DNA of 64,000 nt from Symbiodinium microadriaticum (GCA_001939145.1 LSRX01000347.1:43513-107512), one strand, 5' to 3'; shown: positions 38,132 through 48,312, numbered from the stretch's first letter. The notes: generated from the letters alone by a model not told the origin. A program made the numbers and translations.

Positions 38132-38208
38132 GTTCCTCCTGTTCAACCGCTTTGACCGCCAGACTCTGTCCCTCGTGTACCGGGAGGCAACTGTTGATTT
38201 TTTCTTGT
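38132..38208 (+). CDS. RNF213: RNF213 candidate exon
   Basis: Acceptor GCTCCAG. It reads FLLFNRFDRQTLSLVYREAT then VDFF. Its position between the RW…P exon and the pre-P-loop exon fits the β-strand segment of RNF213. The upstream telomere-like CCCTAAACCCTAAACC at 38064 is flanked by similar GGGGGTTCCTTTGGA and GGGGGCTTCTTTTGGA. Confidence 0.55.
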
Positions 38209-38397
38209 GCATGGATAGGAACGCAAAAGAGGTATCTACCATGCAGGGTATATTTTGGTGTGGCTTTTGAGCTTGCTGGCTTGAGTACTTGCATGCCTAT
38301 ACTAGAGGTTCATGATCTATTTGTAGACGAAGGTGCTCAAGAAGAAGGGCAAAAAAGAGTAACTTGTCCCCCTGGCTAATTTCTCTTTGCTACCCAG

Positions 38398-38557
38398 GCA
38401 CAACATGGCATTTCCACCTTGCTATCCAGCAGCTTCGAACCGCTGTATCCAGCAACAAAGCCACCTGTCTGTGAGCAGGAGAAGGAAGTGGCCCAAGCAG
38501 TCGTGGAGCTTTTCCAGTCCCAGCAGACTCCCCAGAACCCTTTGGACAGAGGACTGG
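38398..38557 (+). CDS. RNF213: RNF213 candidate exon
   Basis: Acceptor GCTACCCAG, donor GTTTCT at 38558. It reads AQHGISTLLSSSFEPLYPAT, KPPVCEQEKEVAQAVVELFQ and SQQTPQNPLDRGL. Order suggests the linker before the AAA3 P-loop. Confidence 0.6.
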
Positions 38558-39177
38558 GTTTCTTTGAGTGGGGGTGTTGGCCAGTATAGTATAGTGTAGC
38601 ACAGAAGAGTCGACAGCAAGTCTGTATGAGAATTGAAGGAATTCTGGGTGGGCGTGGTTTGAAGGCATTTTGGGCTGCTTGACCTCGCATCGGAAATCCC
38701 GTCCGAGGACTTTCGAAACGTGCACAGCAGATCCTTGTGAAGGGATTTTCGATATGAACTGACGCCACCTCACATCCCTGCAAACAACCCAACGACTTGT
38801 CAGGGCGCTTTCAAAGCTGCATGACTGAATCAGCTGATGGTCAACATCGAAACCATTGTTATGCTGAAAGTGGATGTCACAAGATCGGGCTCTAGATAGG
38901 GCTGCTCCCTACTACTACTGCCCCGAAGAACCACATCCCAGAACTCTCAAAAACCCGCGCACCCAGATGATAGAAAGCATTTCAAATCTCCGTGAAGCGT
39001 TAGAATCCGTTAGAACACGACGCCATCGTGAACGCCAACAACGTGGAATCCGCTGTGGTTTCCTACAAGGTACCCAAGATAAGGGGTCTGGATAAGTCAA
39101 ACCCATAAGAGCTCTAGACAATATAGAAACCTGAACAATTGCAAACGGGGCATCCTTAGATTTCCTGATTATACGAC

Positions 39178-39283
39178 TACGGTTGATGGTATAAGTCCTG
39201 CATTACCCATAACAGGGAATAGACCATAATTCCCATAGTTTAGAGTCCTTAAGGTAATGCAGGGTTTATATCATCAACCGTAC
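39178..39283. mobile_element. Family C element
   Basis: TACGGTTGATGGTATAAGTC … GGTTTATATCATCAACCGTA. Confidence 0.95.
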
Positions 39284-39297
39284 CATAAGAGCCCCAG

Positions 39298-39381
39298 GAG
39301 CCCGCCCTCGGAATGGCCTCCCGAACTACTCGCGGATGAGCACCGAGGAGTTGGAGGTGCGGCGCTGTTCCAGACATTCCA
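39298..39381 (+). CDS. RNF213: RNF213 candidate exon between C and B elements
   Basis: Acceptor GCCCCAG, 13 bases after a family C element. It reads ARPRNGLPNYSRMSTEELEV-type sequence (clear part NYSRMSTEELEVRRCSRHSK). LP.....L.RLC would be the family pattern. A family B element starts within 13 bases of the end. Confidence 0.45.
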
Positions 39382-39393
39382 AGATCCCTTACG

Positions 39394-39499
39394 TAGGGGC
39401 TGAGCAGGTAACCTTTAACCTTTTGGGGCCTATATGAACCTATTGTAATTCGAAAGAGAAAGGTTAGCCTTTTTTGGGCTAAGGTACTCGGCCCCTAAG
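39394..39499. mobile_element. Family B element
   Basis: TAGGGGCTGAGCAGGTAACC … AAGGTACTCGGCCCCTA. Confidence 0.9.
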
Positions 39500-39879
39500 C
39501 TCACCATAGAGTCCTAGAGGTTTTATCGGAGTTCATATCCCTAAAGTAAAGATCCCGTACTGAAGACCTGTGTTGTCACTTCAGGAACCCCTTGCTGCAT
39601 AAAGGGCCTCCGGAGTCTCTTGGCTTTGGCTGTCCTTTAGAATCTGGGGCCTCTCAGCGTCAGGGCTTCGCGATTTTTGGGGTTTTGGGATCCGATCTCT
39701 CGAGGCTCCGTGTTTGGGACGTATAATCGATTTTGGGGGATTCGACTAGTGTCGATGTACTTCGGGAGGTTTGTAAAGAGATGCACCGCTCCTTGTCATA
39801 GGGCTTCGTCCCAAGACTTCTTCGGTTGTCACGTGAGCATTCTCATGCGTGGCATCTGGGCTTTGGATTTGATGCGTCC

Positions 39880-40040
39880 ACCTTACCTACTACTTTGGGG
39901 GGTTCCTTATTATAATTATAGTATAATGGGCCCCAAAACCCTATTCTTACATTATGAAGGCCCCTTCTAGTAACTCTTATAAGAACCCGTAAAGGATCCA
40001 AAGGAACCCTATTCTCACATTCTTAAGGCCCCTATATTAC
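39880..40040. mobile_element. Family E fragments
   Basis: TTGGGGGGTTCCTTATTATAATTATAG … CCCCAAAACCCTATTC, then a second CCCTATTCTCACATTCTTAAGGCCCCTATATTA arm. Confidence 0.65.
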
Positions 40041-40179
40041 TACCCTTCTTAAGGACCCAGCCAAACCTTGGGTCCGGACAGGAGCGGCTGGGGAGGATGG
40101 TGCTACCACTGGGCAGCCAACTTGGCAAAGCGGCAGAAGGCAGCAGCATATAGGGCTGGTTGTAGAAAAGGGCTCTATT

Positions 40180-40363
40180 AGTCGGGTTCTATAATGGGGT
40201 TCTTTAATAGGGCTCTGTAATAGGGCTTTATAATAGGGTTTTATGATAGAGCCCAAGAAGACAGTAGCTACGTCTGACTGGTTCTTAGTAAGGACTGAGG
40301 GAATGGGTTATTGGGACTACTATAGGGGACTTTAAAGGACGATCATAAAGGACTATTCCCGCA
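40180..40363. mobile_element. Family H region flanked by exon-edge duplication
   Basis: Repeated GGGTTCTATAATGGGG units, then CTGACTGGTTCTTAGTAAGG and the H core GGGTTATTGGGACTACTATAGGGG. GAAGACAGTAGCTACGTC (40257-40274) is repeated as GAAGGCAGTAGCTACGTC (40364-40381) at the exon start, 17 of 18 identical. Confidence 0.75.
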
Positions 40364-40371
40364 GAAGGCAG

Positions 40372-40740
40372 TAGCTACGTCGTCAGCCCAGACAACTTCG
40401 TGAAAATGGTCTGGATCGCCCTGCGCGTCGAGAGCAAGGTGCCAGTAGTGATCATGGGCGAGACCGGTTGTGGAAAGACTTCTCTCATCCGGCACCTGGC
40501 AAGGCTTCTGAGTGTGGACTTCAGGTGCCTCAACATCCATGCCGGCACTTCCTCCCGGGAGATTGTGCACTTTCTGCGGCTTTGTGCGCAGCAGAGCAGC
40601 GACGAGAAGCCTGTCTGGGCCTTTCTGGACGAGGTGAACACCTGCGAGCACATGGGTCTCATCACCGAGGTTCTTTGCCATCACCGCGCCCTTGGCGAGT
40701 CTCTGCCCGACAGCCTCACGCTGCTTGCCGCTTGCGCTCC
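40372..40740 (+). CDS. RNF213: RNF213 AAA3 exon with Walker A and B
   Basis: One exon holds a whole nucleotide site. VVSPDNFVKMVWIALRVESK leads to VPVVIMGETGCGKTSLIRHL (Walker A GETGCGKT), NIHAGTSSREIVHFL, then PVWAFLDEVNTCEHMGLITE (Walker B FLDE) and LTLLAACAP (sensor 1 region). Lysine, threonine and the Walker B Asp-Glu are intact, so ATP hydrolysis is expected. The sequence order is that of the first canonical AAA of RNF213. Donor GTCCTG at 40741. Confidence 0.95.
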
Positions 40741-40866
40741 GTCCTGCCATCTATGTCTCGCTTTGATCTTGGTGTTCAACGTTTCTGGTTCCTGCCAGCG
40801 AACATAAGTTAAGTAACAGTGGCTTTTGTCTCTGTCTCATCGTTTTCTACTCCTCGCACTCTTCCA

Positions 40867-41010
40867 GTCGTCACAAGCAGCAGCGTCATCAGCAGCTTCA
40901 CCAAGGGCTCCGGAGTTACAAAAGAGTTCGTGTCCTCACGGCCAGCCCCACACGCAAGCGTCTCCCAGGCAACCCTTACCGGAAGAAGCCTGAGCTCTCC
41001 GGTCATGAGC
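40867..41010 (+). CDS. Possible low-complexity exon
   Basis: After CTTCCAG the open frame reads SSQAAASSAASPRAPELQKS; a second frame (SSVISSFTKGSGVTKEF) is also open. The expected NPYR segment is not evident. Confidence 0.3.
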
Positions 41011-41303
41011 AAGCTGCACAGCAAGCGCTGACTCTTAGCGCCCCTGGGCTCAGGGGTTGTTTTTGTTTGCCACATGGGCTTTGAGCTTGCGCCCCCGCAC
41101 CTGAACCTGCTGTGTGCTGCATGGTTCGATGACCAAGGACAGCAGCCAGAGAAGGAGCCACTCCGAGTTGGTCTACAGCGTTCAGGTTCCGGCACCTGCA
41201 TCTTGTTGCTCCCTCTTCTTACGTCCTGAAACCCAGTCATCCCTTCACTGAAAGGATGTGAGCAAACAAGAGGTTGTAAGATTGGGGGCGGAAATTCCCG
41301 CAG

Positions 41304-41450
41304 GCACGAGGGATTCCAAGAAGATAGGCATCCTCTGGTTTGGGTCTCACGAGGAGCTGCCAGAAGCCTTGTACGACTACCTCTACGATTTTGGGTTCTT
41401 GGGCGAGCCCGAAGAAGAGAGCTACGTTCGATCGATGGTCAATCAAAAGT
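41304..41450 (+). CDS. RNF213: RNF213 exon
   Basis: Acceptor TCCCGCAG. It reads KKIGILWFGSHEELPEALYD, YLYDFGFLGEPEEESYVRSM. The segment HPLP..L…WDFG.L....E..Y...M follows AAA3 in RNF213; LPEALYDYLYDFG is a clear counterpart. Confidence 0.85.
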
Positions 41451-41609
41451 TCCACACGCGGGGCCCTCAGACCCGTGGATGCTAACTCCGCCCTAAACAA
41501 CAGGATATCCGACACAGATGACGCTTCAATTGTGCCACAGAACCACAACCTTCCTGCAAGCTTATAGTGCTGGTTCTGAAGGTCAAGAAACTGGGAAATG
41601 ACTGCTCAG

Positions 41610-41803
41610 GTTGCCTCAGTACCTAGCCTACTGGCCGGGCTGTCTTACGGAGCTGATTGTGGCTTCGCAGCGGTTCACCGCCCAGAATCAGCCCGCTTGC
41701 CTGCTGAGCCTTCGGGATGTGAAGCGCTGTGTAGAATTGGTCTATTGGTTCAAGGACGGCTTTGATTCAAACATGCTGAAGCCTTTGTCGCATGCGCTGC
41801 GCT
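41610..41803 (+). CDS. RNF213: RNF213 exon with SLRDVKR motif
   Basis: Acceptor GCTCAG, donor GTGGGTGAG at 41804. It reads LPQYLAYWPGCLTELIVASQ, RFTAQNQPACLLSLRDVKRC and VELVYWFKDGFDSN. SLRDV.R.......WF is diagnostic of RNF213 after AAA3. Confidence 0.9.
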
Positions 41804-41906
41804 GTGGGTGAGGTTCGGTTTTCCTGTCGTTCTCAGCCTTCCCCTGGTGAGGACCACCTCAAATATCGGACGGAGGCGAGACGATGGGATGGCGCACGAA
41901 ATGCAG

Positions 41907-42155
41907 CAGCGACAAGCGATGTAAACTCGGAGATGTTTCTGCGAGCTGTCTTGAACGGGCTGGCAGTGTCATACCACTGTCGCCTGCCCACACGCAAGCT
42001 TCGGTTTGACTATCGCCGGCTGATCGCGGAGATCCTTGCAGAGCGTCGCGTGCAGCTGCCGCAGAAAGGGGGTTGGACCAGGAACGGGTGGACGCCGTGG
42101 GAACCCGAGTCGGTCGTGAACTGGCTGCTGAAAAACGAGACTATGCCTCTGCTAG
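41907..42155 (+). CDS. RNF213: RNF213 exon
   Basis: It reads DVNSEMFLRAVLNGLAVSYH, CRLPTRKLRFDYRRLIAEIL, then GWTPWEPESVVNWLLKNETM. R...L.L.V.YH..L matches the helical segment before AAA4. The 3' end is unclear because the frame stays open to 42401. Confidence 0.75.
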
Positions 42156-42440
42156 AAGCGATCCATTTACAACACGCCTCTAGTCTTGCTCTTCTGGATG
42201 GTCCTAGAAACGCTAAGCTTACATTGCAAGCCCTCAAAAGCCAAGGAGATGCATCAGTACATGGAGCGCATGCGCCTTCCTGGGATGACAGCAGTGACTT
42301 AGCTGCTGACTCGGCAATCTTTACCCGCGAGGACTTTGCAAGGACACCTTCCTCAAACACCCACAGACTCAAACCCCAAGCCCCCAAAATCCTCAAAGCC
42401 TGAAACTTCTGAGCCCAACCCAAGCAAAGCTTGGCAAAAG

Positions 42441-42470
42441 GTGAACGAAGCATTGCTGGAAAACGTCTTC
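42441..42470 (+). CDS. RNF213: RNF213 30-base micro-exon
   Basis: Acceptor GCAAAAG, GC donor at 42471. It encodes VNEALLENVF. Joined in phase 0 to the exon at 43178 it gives ALLENVF|VMMVCILNRIPVF, the RNF213 ALKENVF.M..CI....P.F pattern. The homology fixes both limits. Confidence 0.85.
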
Positions 42471-42545
42471 GCCGGAGCCTGAAGATGCCTTGAGTCCTTT
42501 GGGGCTTCGGGGCCTGGGCGCTTTCGTCGTTAGTTCTCTGCAAAA

Positions 42546-42547
<2 letters not shown>

Positions 42548-42592
<45 letters not shown>

Positions 42593-42611
42593 AGTTAATG
42601 TATGTATGTAT

Positions 42612-42652
<41 letters not shown>

Positions 42653-42727
42653 TTATTTATCTATTTATTTATTTATCTATTTATTTATTTATTTATTTAT
42701 TGATTTATTTATTTATTTGTTTACATA

Positions 42728-42761
<34 letters not shown>

Positions 42762-42765
42762 CACA
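42548..42765 (+). repeat. (TA)n / (TTTA)n microsatellite
   Basis: TA runs at 42548-42590, 42613-42650 and 42725-42760 enclose a TTTATTTATTTA block. Confidence 0.95.
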
Positions 42766-43177
42766 TGTACTATTTAGGTAGGTATAGGAATCCGTGGTGA
42801 TCGGAGACCAGGTACAGGGTTCTTCGGTTTGGATAGGAGCTCGTAGAGCAAGACATGGTAGCAGTACTAGGGTTTAGGGCTTAGGGTAGCAACTTCCACA
42901 AGCGTTGTAGTGATGATATGTGGTTGAAGGTTAGTTTTGCAGGGCTTGCTTGTGCATGAGGCAAATAAGCAGGCGAATCAAGAAGGATGGGCAAGAAGAA
43001 GCCTGGTTCGGTCATGATGGTTCCTGAGCCACTTCAGCCCCACACCCTCAAGCTTCCAAAGCCATACCAGTGCCAATTCAGTGCCCTGACTCCAGCAAGA
43101 GTCTTATGCCTTGGTTTTTGGTACACAGGTCCCAAAGCCTTATATATTCTGATGGTCAAGACTCCTTTTTTCATAAG

Positions 43178-43271
43178 GTCATGATGGTCTGCATCCTGAA
43201 TCGCATCCCCGTCTTTGTTGTGGGAAAGCCGGGCAACTCCAAGTCTTTGGCCTTGCGCATCTGGGACATCG
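43178..43271 (+). CDS. RNF213: RNF213 AAA4 Walker A exon
   Basis: Acceptor CATAAG, donor GTAGAT at 43272. It reads VMMVCILNRIPVFVVGKPGN then SKSLALRIWDI. GKPGNSKSLA is the second RNF213 P-loop (family form GKPGSSKSLAK), with the unusual Ser after Gly; the catalytic Lys is present. Confidence 0.9.
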
Positions 43272-43492
43272 GTAGATTGGGGCTTCGGTTGTCTTCTTGA
43301 GGATGTAGGGCTTTTTTTACGCTTCAGGGTTTAGGGTTTAGGGTTTAGGATGTTACCTTTTGTTGTGTCCTCGAAGGGGTTTTGGAGCTTTTTAATTTTA
43401 TGTTGGGGGGGGGCTTGCTTCGGCTCTTGGGATACGACCCTAAACCTTAAACCGTCTGCTTCGGCGATTGGGAGACGAAAGGGCCAACCTAG

Positions 43493-43547
43493 GCATCATC
43501 AATGCCAACCTCAGGGGTCCCGACTCCGAGGACGCCCGGAAAATTCT
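43493..43547 (+). CDS. RNF213: RNF213 exon
   Basis: Acceptor CAACCTAG. It reads IINANLRGPDSEDARKI. NLRG.DS is found between P-loop and the VSYQ strand in RNF213-type proteins. Confidence 0.7.
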
Positions 43548-43584
43548 CTGAGACTCTCCGGTTGGCTACTAAACATACTATCAG

Positions 43585-43725
43585 TAATAATTAGAACGGT
43601 AATAACAATAAGAAGAAGAATAATAAGAATAATAGTAATCGTAATAGTAATAGTAATCGTAATAGTAATAGAAATAGTAATAATAGTAATAGTAACTGTA
43701 ATAGTAATAGTAATACTGGTAAGAA
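43585..43725 (+). repeat. AATAGT/AATCGT repeat
   Basis: AATAGTAATAGTAATCG units for about 140 bp. Confidence 0.9.
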
Positions 43726-44028
43726 TCCTAGAAGGGGACCCCGAATCCTAAGACCCTATATAACCCTTATATACCCCTTATATATAGTCTCAGAAAGCCC
43801 CTATAGAGCCCCAATAATTCCCTTTAAGGGTCTCTCCTCTAGTCCCTTCAATAGGGTTTAGGGTTGAGGATCCGAGGAGTCTACCACGGCCCCTAAGCCG
43901 AAAACCCCCACGTCCTGAAGCCCCAGATCTGAAGCCCCGAACCCCTAAACTCTACCCCCGAAAGGGCTAATCCGTAATCCCTACCGGCCTGGAGCCCTGA
44001 AGCCCAGAAAACCCCCTAAACCCTAAGC

Positions 44029-44247
44029 CCTAAACCCTACCCCCCCCACCCCAGAAAATCCCAAACAGACCCTAAACCCTAAACCCTAAGCCCTAGCAGA
44101 AAACCCTAAGCCCTAGACCCTAAAATCCCAAACAGCAACTCCCAAACGGCGCAGGATGAACTCTGGAGGAGGCACCCGCGCCTCTACGTGATCTCCTACC
44201 AGGGCTCTGAGGTCCCAACCCTAGAGCTTACAGGATCAGGGGACTGC
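44029..44247 (+). repeat. Duplicated block, copy 1
   Basis: It matches 44249-44466 over about 218 bp with no difference seen, including the exon at 44155-44211. It is separated from copy 2 only by one N at 44248. Confidence 0.9.
44155..44211 (+). CDS. RNF213: RNF213 exon, copy 1
   Basis: Acceptor GGCGCAG, donor GTCCCA at 44212, 57 bases, phase 0. It reads DELWRRHPRLYVISYQGSE, the family ..LR..V.VVSYQCS strand before STPEGI. Confidence 0.85.
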
Positions 44248-44248
44248 N
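44248..44248. other. Ambiguous base N at an apparent assembly join
   Basis: The single N in the window, lying exactly between the two identical blocks. Confidence 0.95.
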
Positions 44249-44466
44249 CTAAACCCTACCCCCCCCACCCCAGAAAATCCCAAACAGACCCTAAACCCTA
44301 AACCCTAAGCCCTAGCAGAAAACCCTAAGCCCTAGACCCTAAAATCCCAAACAGCAACTCCCAAACGGCGCAGGATGAACTCTGGAGGAGGCACCCGCGC
44401 CTCTACGTGATCTCCTACCAGGGCTCTGAGGTCCCAACCCTAGAGCTTACAGGATCAGGGGACTGC
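44249..44466 (+). repeat. Duplicated block, copy 2
   Basis: See copy 1. The offset is 219 bases. Confidence 0.9.
44374..44430 (+). CDS. RNF213: RNF213 exon, copy 2 of the same exon
   Basis: Identical to 44155-44211. Including both would duplicate 19 residues in the protein, which no RNF213 shows, so one copy is probably an assembly artefact. Confidence 0.6.
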
Positions 44467-44790
44467 GGAAATAGGGTTTTGGGTTTAGGGTTTTGGGTTT
44501 AGGGGTTTAGGGTTTAGGATGAGTATAAGTAAGGTAACCATAGTTGTTATTTTCTTCTAACCCTAATGAAGGTGCTGGTAACCCGACCGACCCTGTCCCA
44601 CGATCCTCTACGGGGGCTTTGTAGGGTTCCATGGCTGTCTGATGTTAAGTTCCCAAGCAATTAATACCCTTTGCTCCTTTGCCGTTCTAAGGTTACCTGA
44701 AATTGAAGAACGGGAAACATGCAATCCTCATTTTAAGAGACTCTGTAACACTAGGGACGCGCCACGACCCGGGATCCATGCTGGGGGTCG

Positions 44791-44900
44791 ATATGGGACT
44801 TTCCGAAAAGAAGGGGTACCTTATTCTAGGGTCCTTATGATAAGGATCCTACTATTTAGGGTACTACATTAGAGTCCCCTATTTTCGGAAACCCCCATAT
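44791..44900. mobile_element. Family G element
   Basis: ATATGGGACTTTCCGAAAAG … TATTTTCGGAAACCCCCATAT. Confidence 0.85.
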
Positions 44901-45003
44901 GGAGTTCAAGTCTGCCGGTGTGGGCTTCCCTGCTGCGGGCCTGGGGTGGAAATGCGTGAGCCCTGAACCCTGGCCCCGAGCCTCAACGCTTCCTTCTCGG
45001 ATC

Positions 45004-45105
45004 CTTAGGGGCTGAGTAGGTAACCTTTAACCTTTTGGGGCTCTTATAAACCTATTCTAATTCAAAAGGTTAACCTTTTGTGGGCTAAGGTACTCGGCCC
45101 CCAAG
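45004..45105. mobile_element. Family B element with 4-bp TSD
   Basis: CTTAGGGGCTGAGTAGG … ACTCGGCCCCCAAG, flanked by GATC at 45000-45003 and 45106-45109. Confidence 0.85.
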
Positions 45106-45184
45106 GATCAACCCTGGCATCGCTGTCGGTGTGACTTCGAGGGTAGGGGCGTGGGATGTCAGTGTTTGCACCTGGGGCTGCAAG

Positions 45185-45244
45185 GTGTCCACCAGCGAGG
45201 GTATCACCAAAGTCTTCGAGAAGGCGAAGCGCTACAGGGAGCCT
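45185..45244 (+). CDS. RNF213: RNF213 exon with STSEGI motif
   Basis: Acceptor CTGCAAG, phase 0. It reads VSTSEGITKVFEKAKRYRE. It continues SYQGSE from the previous exon; the family form is SYQCSP.STPEGI...F..A...Q. Confidence 0.85.
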
Positions 45245-45820
45245 TGGCCAGGGCCGTCAGAAGGAAATTTCTGTCCGCATCCTCGTAATAACCTACGCGC
45301 GTGTGATGCGGGTGGGACAGCACTATTACTCCCCGTTCCCCTCCCTCGGCTAGGCCCCTTGCGAAGTTGCAGGTAGTGTAGCTCAGTAAGCTGTATGTAG
45401 CGTGACAGCATCATGCCCATATGATAGCCAGGTATATGTTTCAAGATTCAAAACATGAGCGGTAGTTCGGCTGAGAAACATGGCTTCAGTGGAGCCCGAA
45501 GCGTCACGGACTTGCATAAACCTGCCCGTCCACTCAGGTCATCAAGTATCCCCAAAATAACCCTCGAATAACTAGCGGAGTGGACGAACCAGTGCGAACA
45601 TACCAGGAATGCAATGATTGCGGTTCAAGAAACCGTGAACCCCGAACCTGCAGCCACAAGTCAAAACCCAATCCTACAGCTCGAAGAGTTTAAGATCCGA
45701 TGGTCATATCAGCTGTGAGTGTCATTATTACGACCAGGACCAAGACTGTTATGAATCTCAACACGGCTCTGGTCGCTCTCCGCAACCTGTGAACCCTCCT
45801 GCGGCCGCTGCAAGTTCTAG

Positions 45821-45904
45821 GAAAGCCGGGCGAAGGATGCCTTAATCCTCGTGCACTTTGACGAAATCGGGCTAGCGGAAGCCAGTCCCAACAACCCGCT
45901 CAAG
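45821..45904 (+). CDS. RNF213: RNF213 AAA4 Walker B exon
   Basis: Acceptor GTTCTAG, GC donor at 45905. 84 bases, phase 0: ESRAKDALILVHFDEIGLAE then ASPNNPLK. FDEIGLAE..P..PLK is the RNF213 VLDEIGLAEDSP..PLK Walker B. The Glu is intact. Confidence 0.95.
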
Positions 45905-46742
45905 GCAAGGGTTTAGAGTTCGGATTGGAGTTAGTTTTCAACAAGACACACATCCAAAAAGTACTCACGCAAAATGTGCATGTGAGGCGGGTTTGTGCAC
46001 ACATACATGTGTACATACATTCATGCAAGCATCAAGTACCTGCCTTCCCACCTACCTATGTACGTAGTTATCTTCACACGAGGAAGCAGATGCACAATCG
46101 CCCCTACCCGACCGTCTCAGGACCGCGCCTTCCCGAACCGCATTGTTCCACGCGATTTCCCTTGTCATACAGCATGGAATTCTCCGTCGGACGGCGTTGA
46201 CGACAGACCATGACTCATGACGTCTTACGGCCATTTCATCACCCCAGAAAGTATAGCTGGGCAACAGAAGCTCTACAAGCTAGGCATCTTCGCATGAAGG
46301 AGAGTTAAAGGTGCACTTCAAGTACTTCGAACAGTGTCCATACCGTATCCGATTTTTTGTGAGCATGTTTACGAATTCTTGGGCTGCTGGGCTGCTGCAG
46401 GATCCTTACTGTTGTGATCTTGGAGTCTGGGAAAAATGTAAGCATTGAAGCACTGTCGCCTTGGCCTCAGAAGCCGATTTCCAACTCCGGAAACCTCTGT
46501 CGCTCTTTACCGCGTGAACGCATGTACCTGTGTGCATACCGGCATACATGCTTGCCAGCACAAGCAACGCATTTTGACTCGTGCGGAAGTTGCATTCTCC
46601 TTTCGGGTTCAGGGCGGAAAGGTCAGAACTGTTGCGAACGCAAGAGCGACAAGCAACAGTGTGGCCGATTAGGGACAGTGAGCATGTGGGGATAGCGGTC
46701 GTAACATTGTTCATGCCCCTGTCCTATCCCAAGCATGTGCAG

Positions 46743-46799
46743 GTGCTGCATGCACACCTCGAGCCTGGCTACCCGAAGGACACAAAACGGATCATGATC
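46743..46799 (+). CDS. RNF213: RNF213 exon
   Basis: Acceptor TGTGCAG, donor GTCCCG at 46800, 57 bases, phase 0. It reads VLHAHLEPGYPKDTKRIMI. After NPLK it gives NPLK|VLHAHLEPG, the family PLK.LHPLLE. Confidence 0.85.
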
Positions 46800-46879
46800 G
46801 TCCCGGAACCCAGGGCTCAGACATGGGGATTCAGACTATGACCGGCCCAGACTTCTGAGGTTTTAGGTCAAGGATTGTG

Positions 46880-46945
46880 CGTCTGGGGGTTTAGGGTTTA
46901 GGGGTTTGGGGTTTAGGGTTTGGGGGTTTAGGGTTTAGGGGTGTC
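46880..46945 (+). repeat. TTTAGGG-type tract
   Basis: GGGTTTAGGGTTTAGGGG with GGTTTGGGG variants. Confidence 0.9.
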
Positions 46946-46994
46946 ATGTCCCTGTTCTGATGCCGGAACCTTTAACAAGTCCACAGCTTACCAG

Positions 46995-47150
46995 GACAGG
47001 CCGGACTATGCCGTGGTGGGCTTGTCCAACTTTCCTTTGGACGCCGCCAAGATGAATCGTGGCATCACCCTCGTGCGACCGCCGCCTCCCACCACAGACC
47101 TGCAGAAGACCATGCAGACCCTCTGCGACCCAGCCTTTCCCAAGATTGCC
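46995..47150 (+). CDS. RNF213: RNF213 AAA4 sensor exon
   Basis: Acceptor TTACCAG, phase 0. It reads DRPDYAVVGLSNFPLDAAKM then NRGITLVRPPPPTTDLQKTM, QTLCDPAFPKIA. VG.SN..LD.AKMNRG is among the most conserved RNF213 motifs. The intron opens with CT and TA microsatellites. Confidence 0.95.
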
Positions 47151-47154
47151 AGGC

Positions 47155-47183
47155 TCTCTCTCTCCCTCTCTTTCTCTCTGTGC

Positions 47184-47258
<75 letters not shown>

Positions 47259-47385
47259 TTTGTTTATTTATTTATGTATTTATTTATTTATTTATTTGTT
47301 TATTTATATTTATATTTATATTTATATTTATATTTTTATATTTATATTTATATTTTTATTTTTATTTATTTATTTATAGTATATA
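47155..47385 (+). repeat. (CT), (TA), (TTTA) microsatellite
   Basis: CTCTCTCTC, then a 30-bp TA run, then TTTATTTATTTA and TTTATATTTATA. Confidence 0.95.
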
Positions 47386-47971
47386 CATATATATGGAGCC
47401 GAATGTGGCAGCCTACGCGTTACCAATATTCGTTTCAAGGCTCATTGTTATGATTATGCAGTACTAAGTCCCTTATATTAGCTGGTTCAGTGTTCAGGGC
47501 TCTGAGGGTTGTATATGGGATTATATCAGTATGCCCTCAAAGCCGATCCCCGACGAAGTTTAAAACCCCACAGAACCCTACCAAACCCTATAAACTCTTT
47601 AGGGGGTTGGTGCGTTTAGCTCAAACTCTGAAGCCGAGTGCTGGACCCAAAGAGAGGCAGCTCTTCACCCGGCCCCCGGTGATGGCTGAAATCCGTGCAT
47701 GGAAACTCGCAGAACTCCCTTAGAGTCCGATGACTGCCAGAGAGTTCGAAATATGGTGATTAAACGATGGACGATTCAAATTGCCATTGGGGGACCAAAT
47801 CAAGAGCCCTAAACTGAAGGGTTTAGGGTTTAAGGGTTGCTTGGGATTTCCACTTGAGCATTCAGGATGAGGCTTGTTTGATTGTGTGGTGCGGTGCACC
47901 GATGCATTTAAGAAGCTTGCCTCGGAGTCATGAACCTCAACATCCCAAAACCCTGAGTTACGTCTGCTGAG

Positions 47972-48052
47972 GCAAGGGCTTGACGGACAAGCTGGACCTC
48001 GAAAACCTTGCGAAAGCGTACTACCAGTACTACGAGGACTTGCCAGGGCTGC
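47972..48052 (+). CDS. RNF213: RNF213 exon
   Basis: Acceptor GCTGAG. It reads KGLTDKLDLENLAKAYYQYY then EDLPG. LA.AY..Y precedes GLRDFY as in the family's FA.AY…GLRDYY. Confidence 0.75.
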
Positions 48053-48139
48053 CCTGTGGTTTCATGCCTGCTTGAGTGCTCTCTCAACATTTTGCCCAAG
48101 TTATGATGCCCAAAGAGCCCTAAACCCTAAACCTAGTAG

Positions 48140-48312
48140 CCGAGCAGCGGCTCTGGAAGGAGCAGCCTGTCCAAGACTACCATGGCCTGCGAGACTTCTA
48201 CTTCTTCGTCAAAGCCTTGGCGAAGAAATGGCCGAAAGATCACAAGACCAGGCTTGCTCTCTTGTGTTGCGCTTGCAGTCATCTGGGGAATTGCTCCAAC
48301 TCAAAGGCCCTT
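48140..48312 (+). CDS. RNF213: RNF213 exon with GLRDFYFFVK
   Basis: Acceptor CTAGTAG, donor GTAAGA at 48313. It reads EQRLWKEQPVQDYHGLRDFY then FFVKALAKKWPKDH; the frame stays open to the donor. FFGLRDYYSLIK is the family motif after AAA4. Confidence 0.85.
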
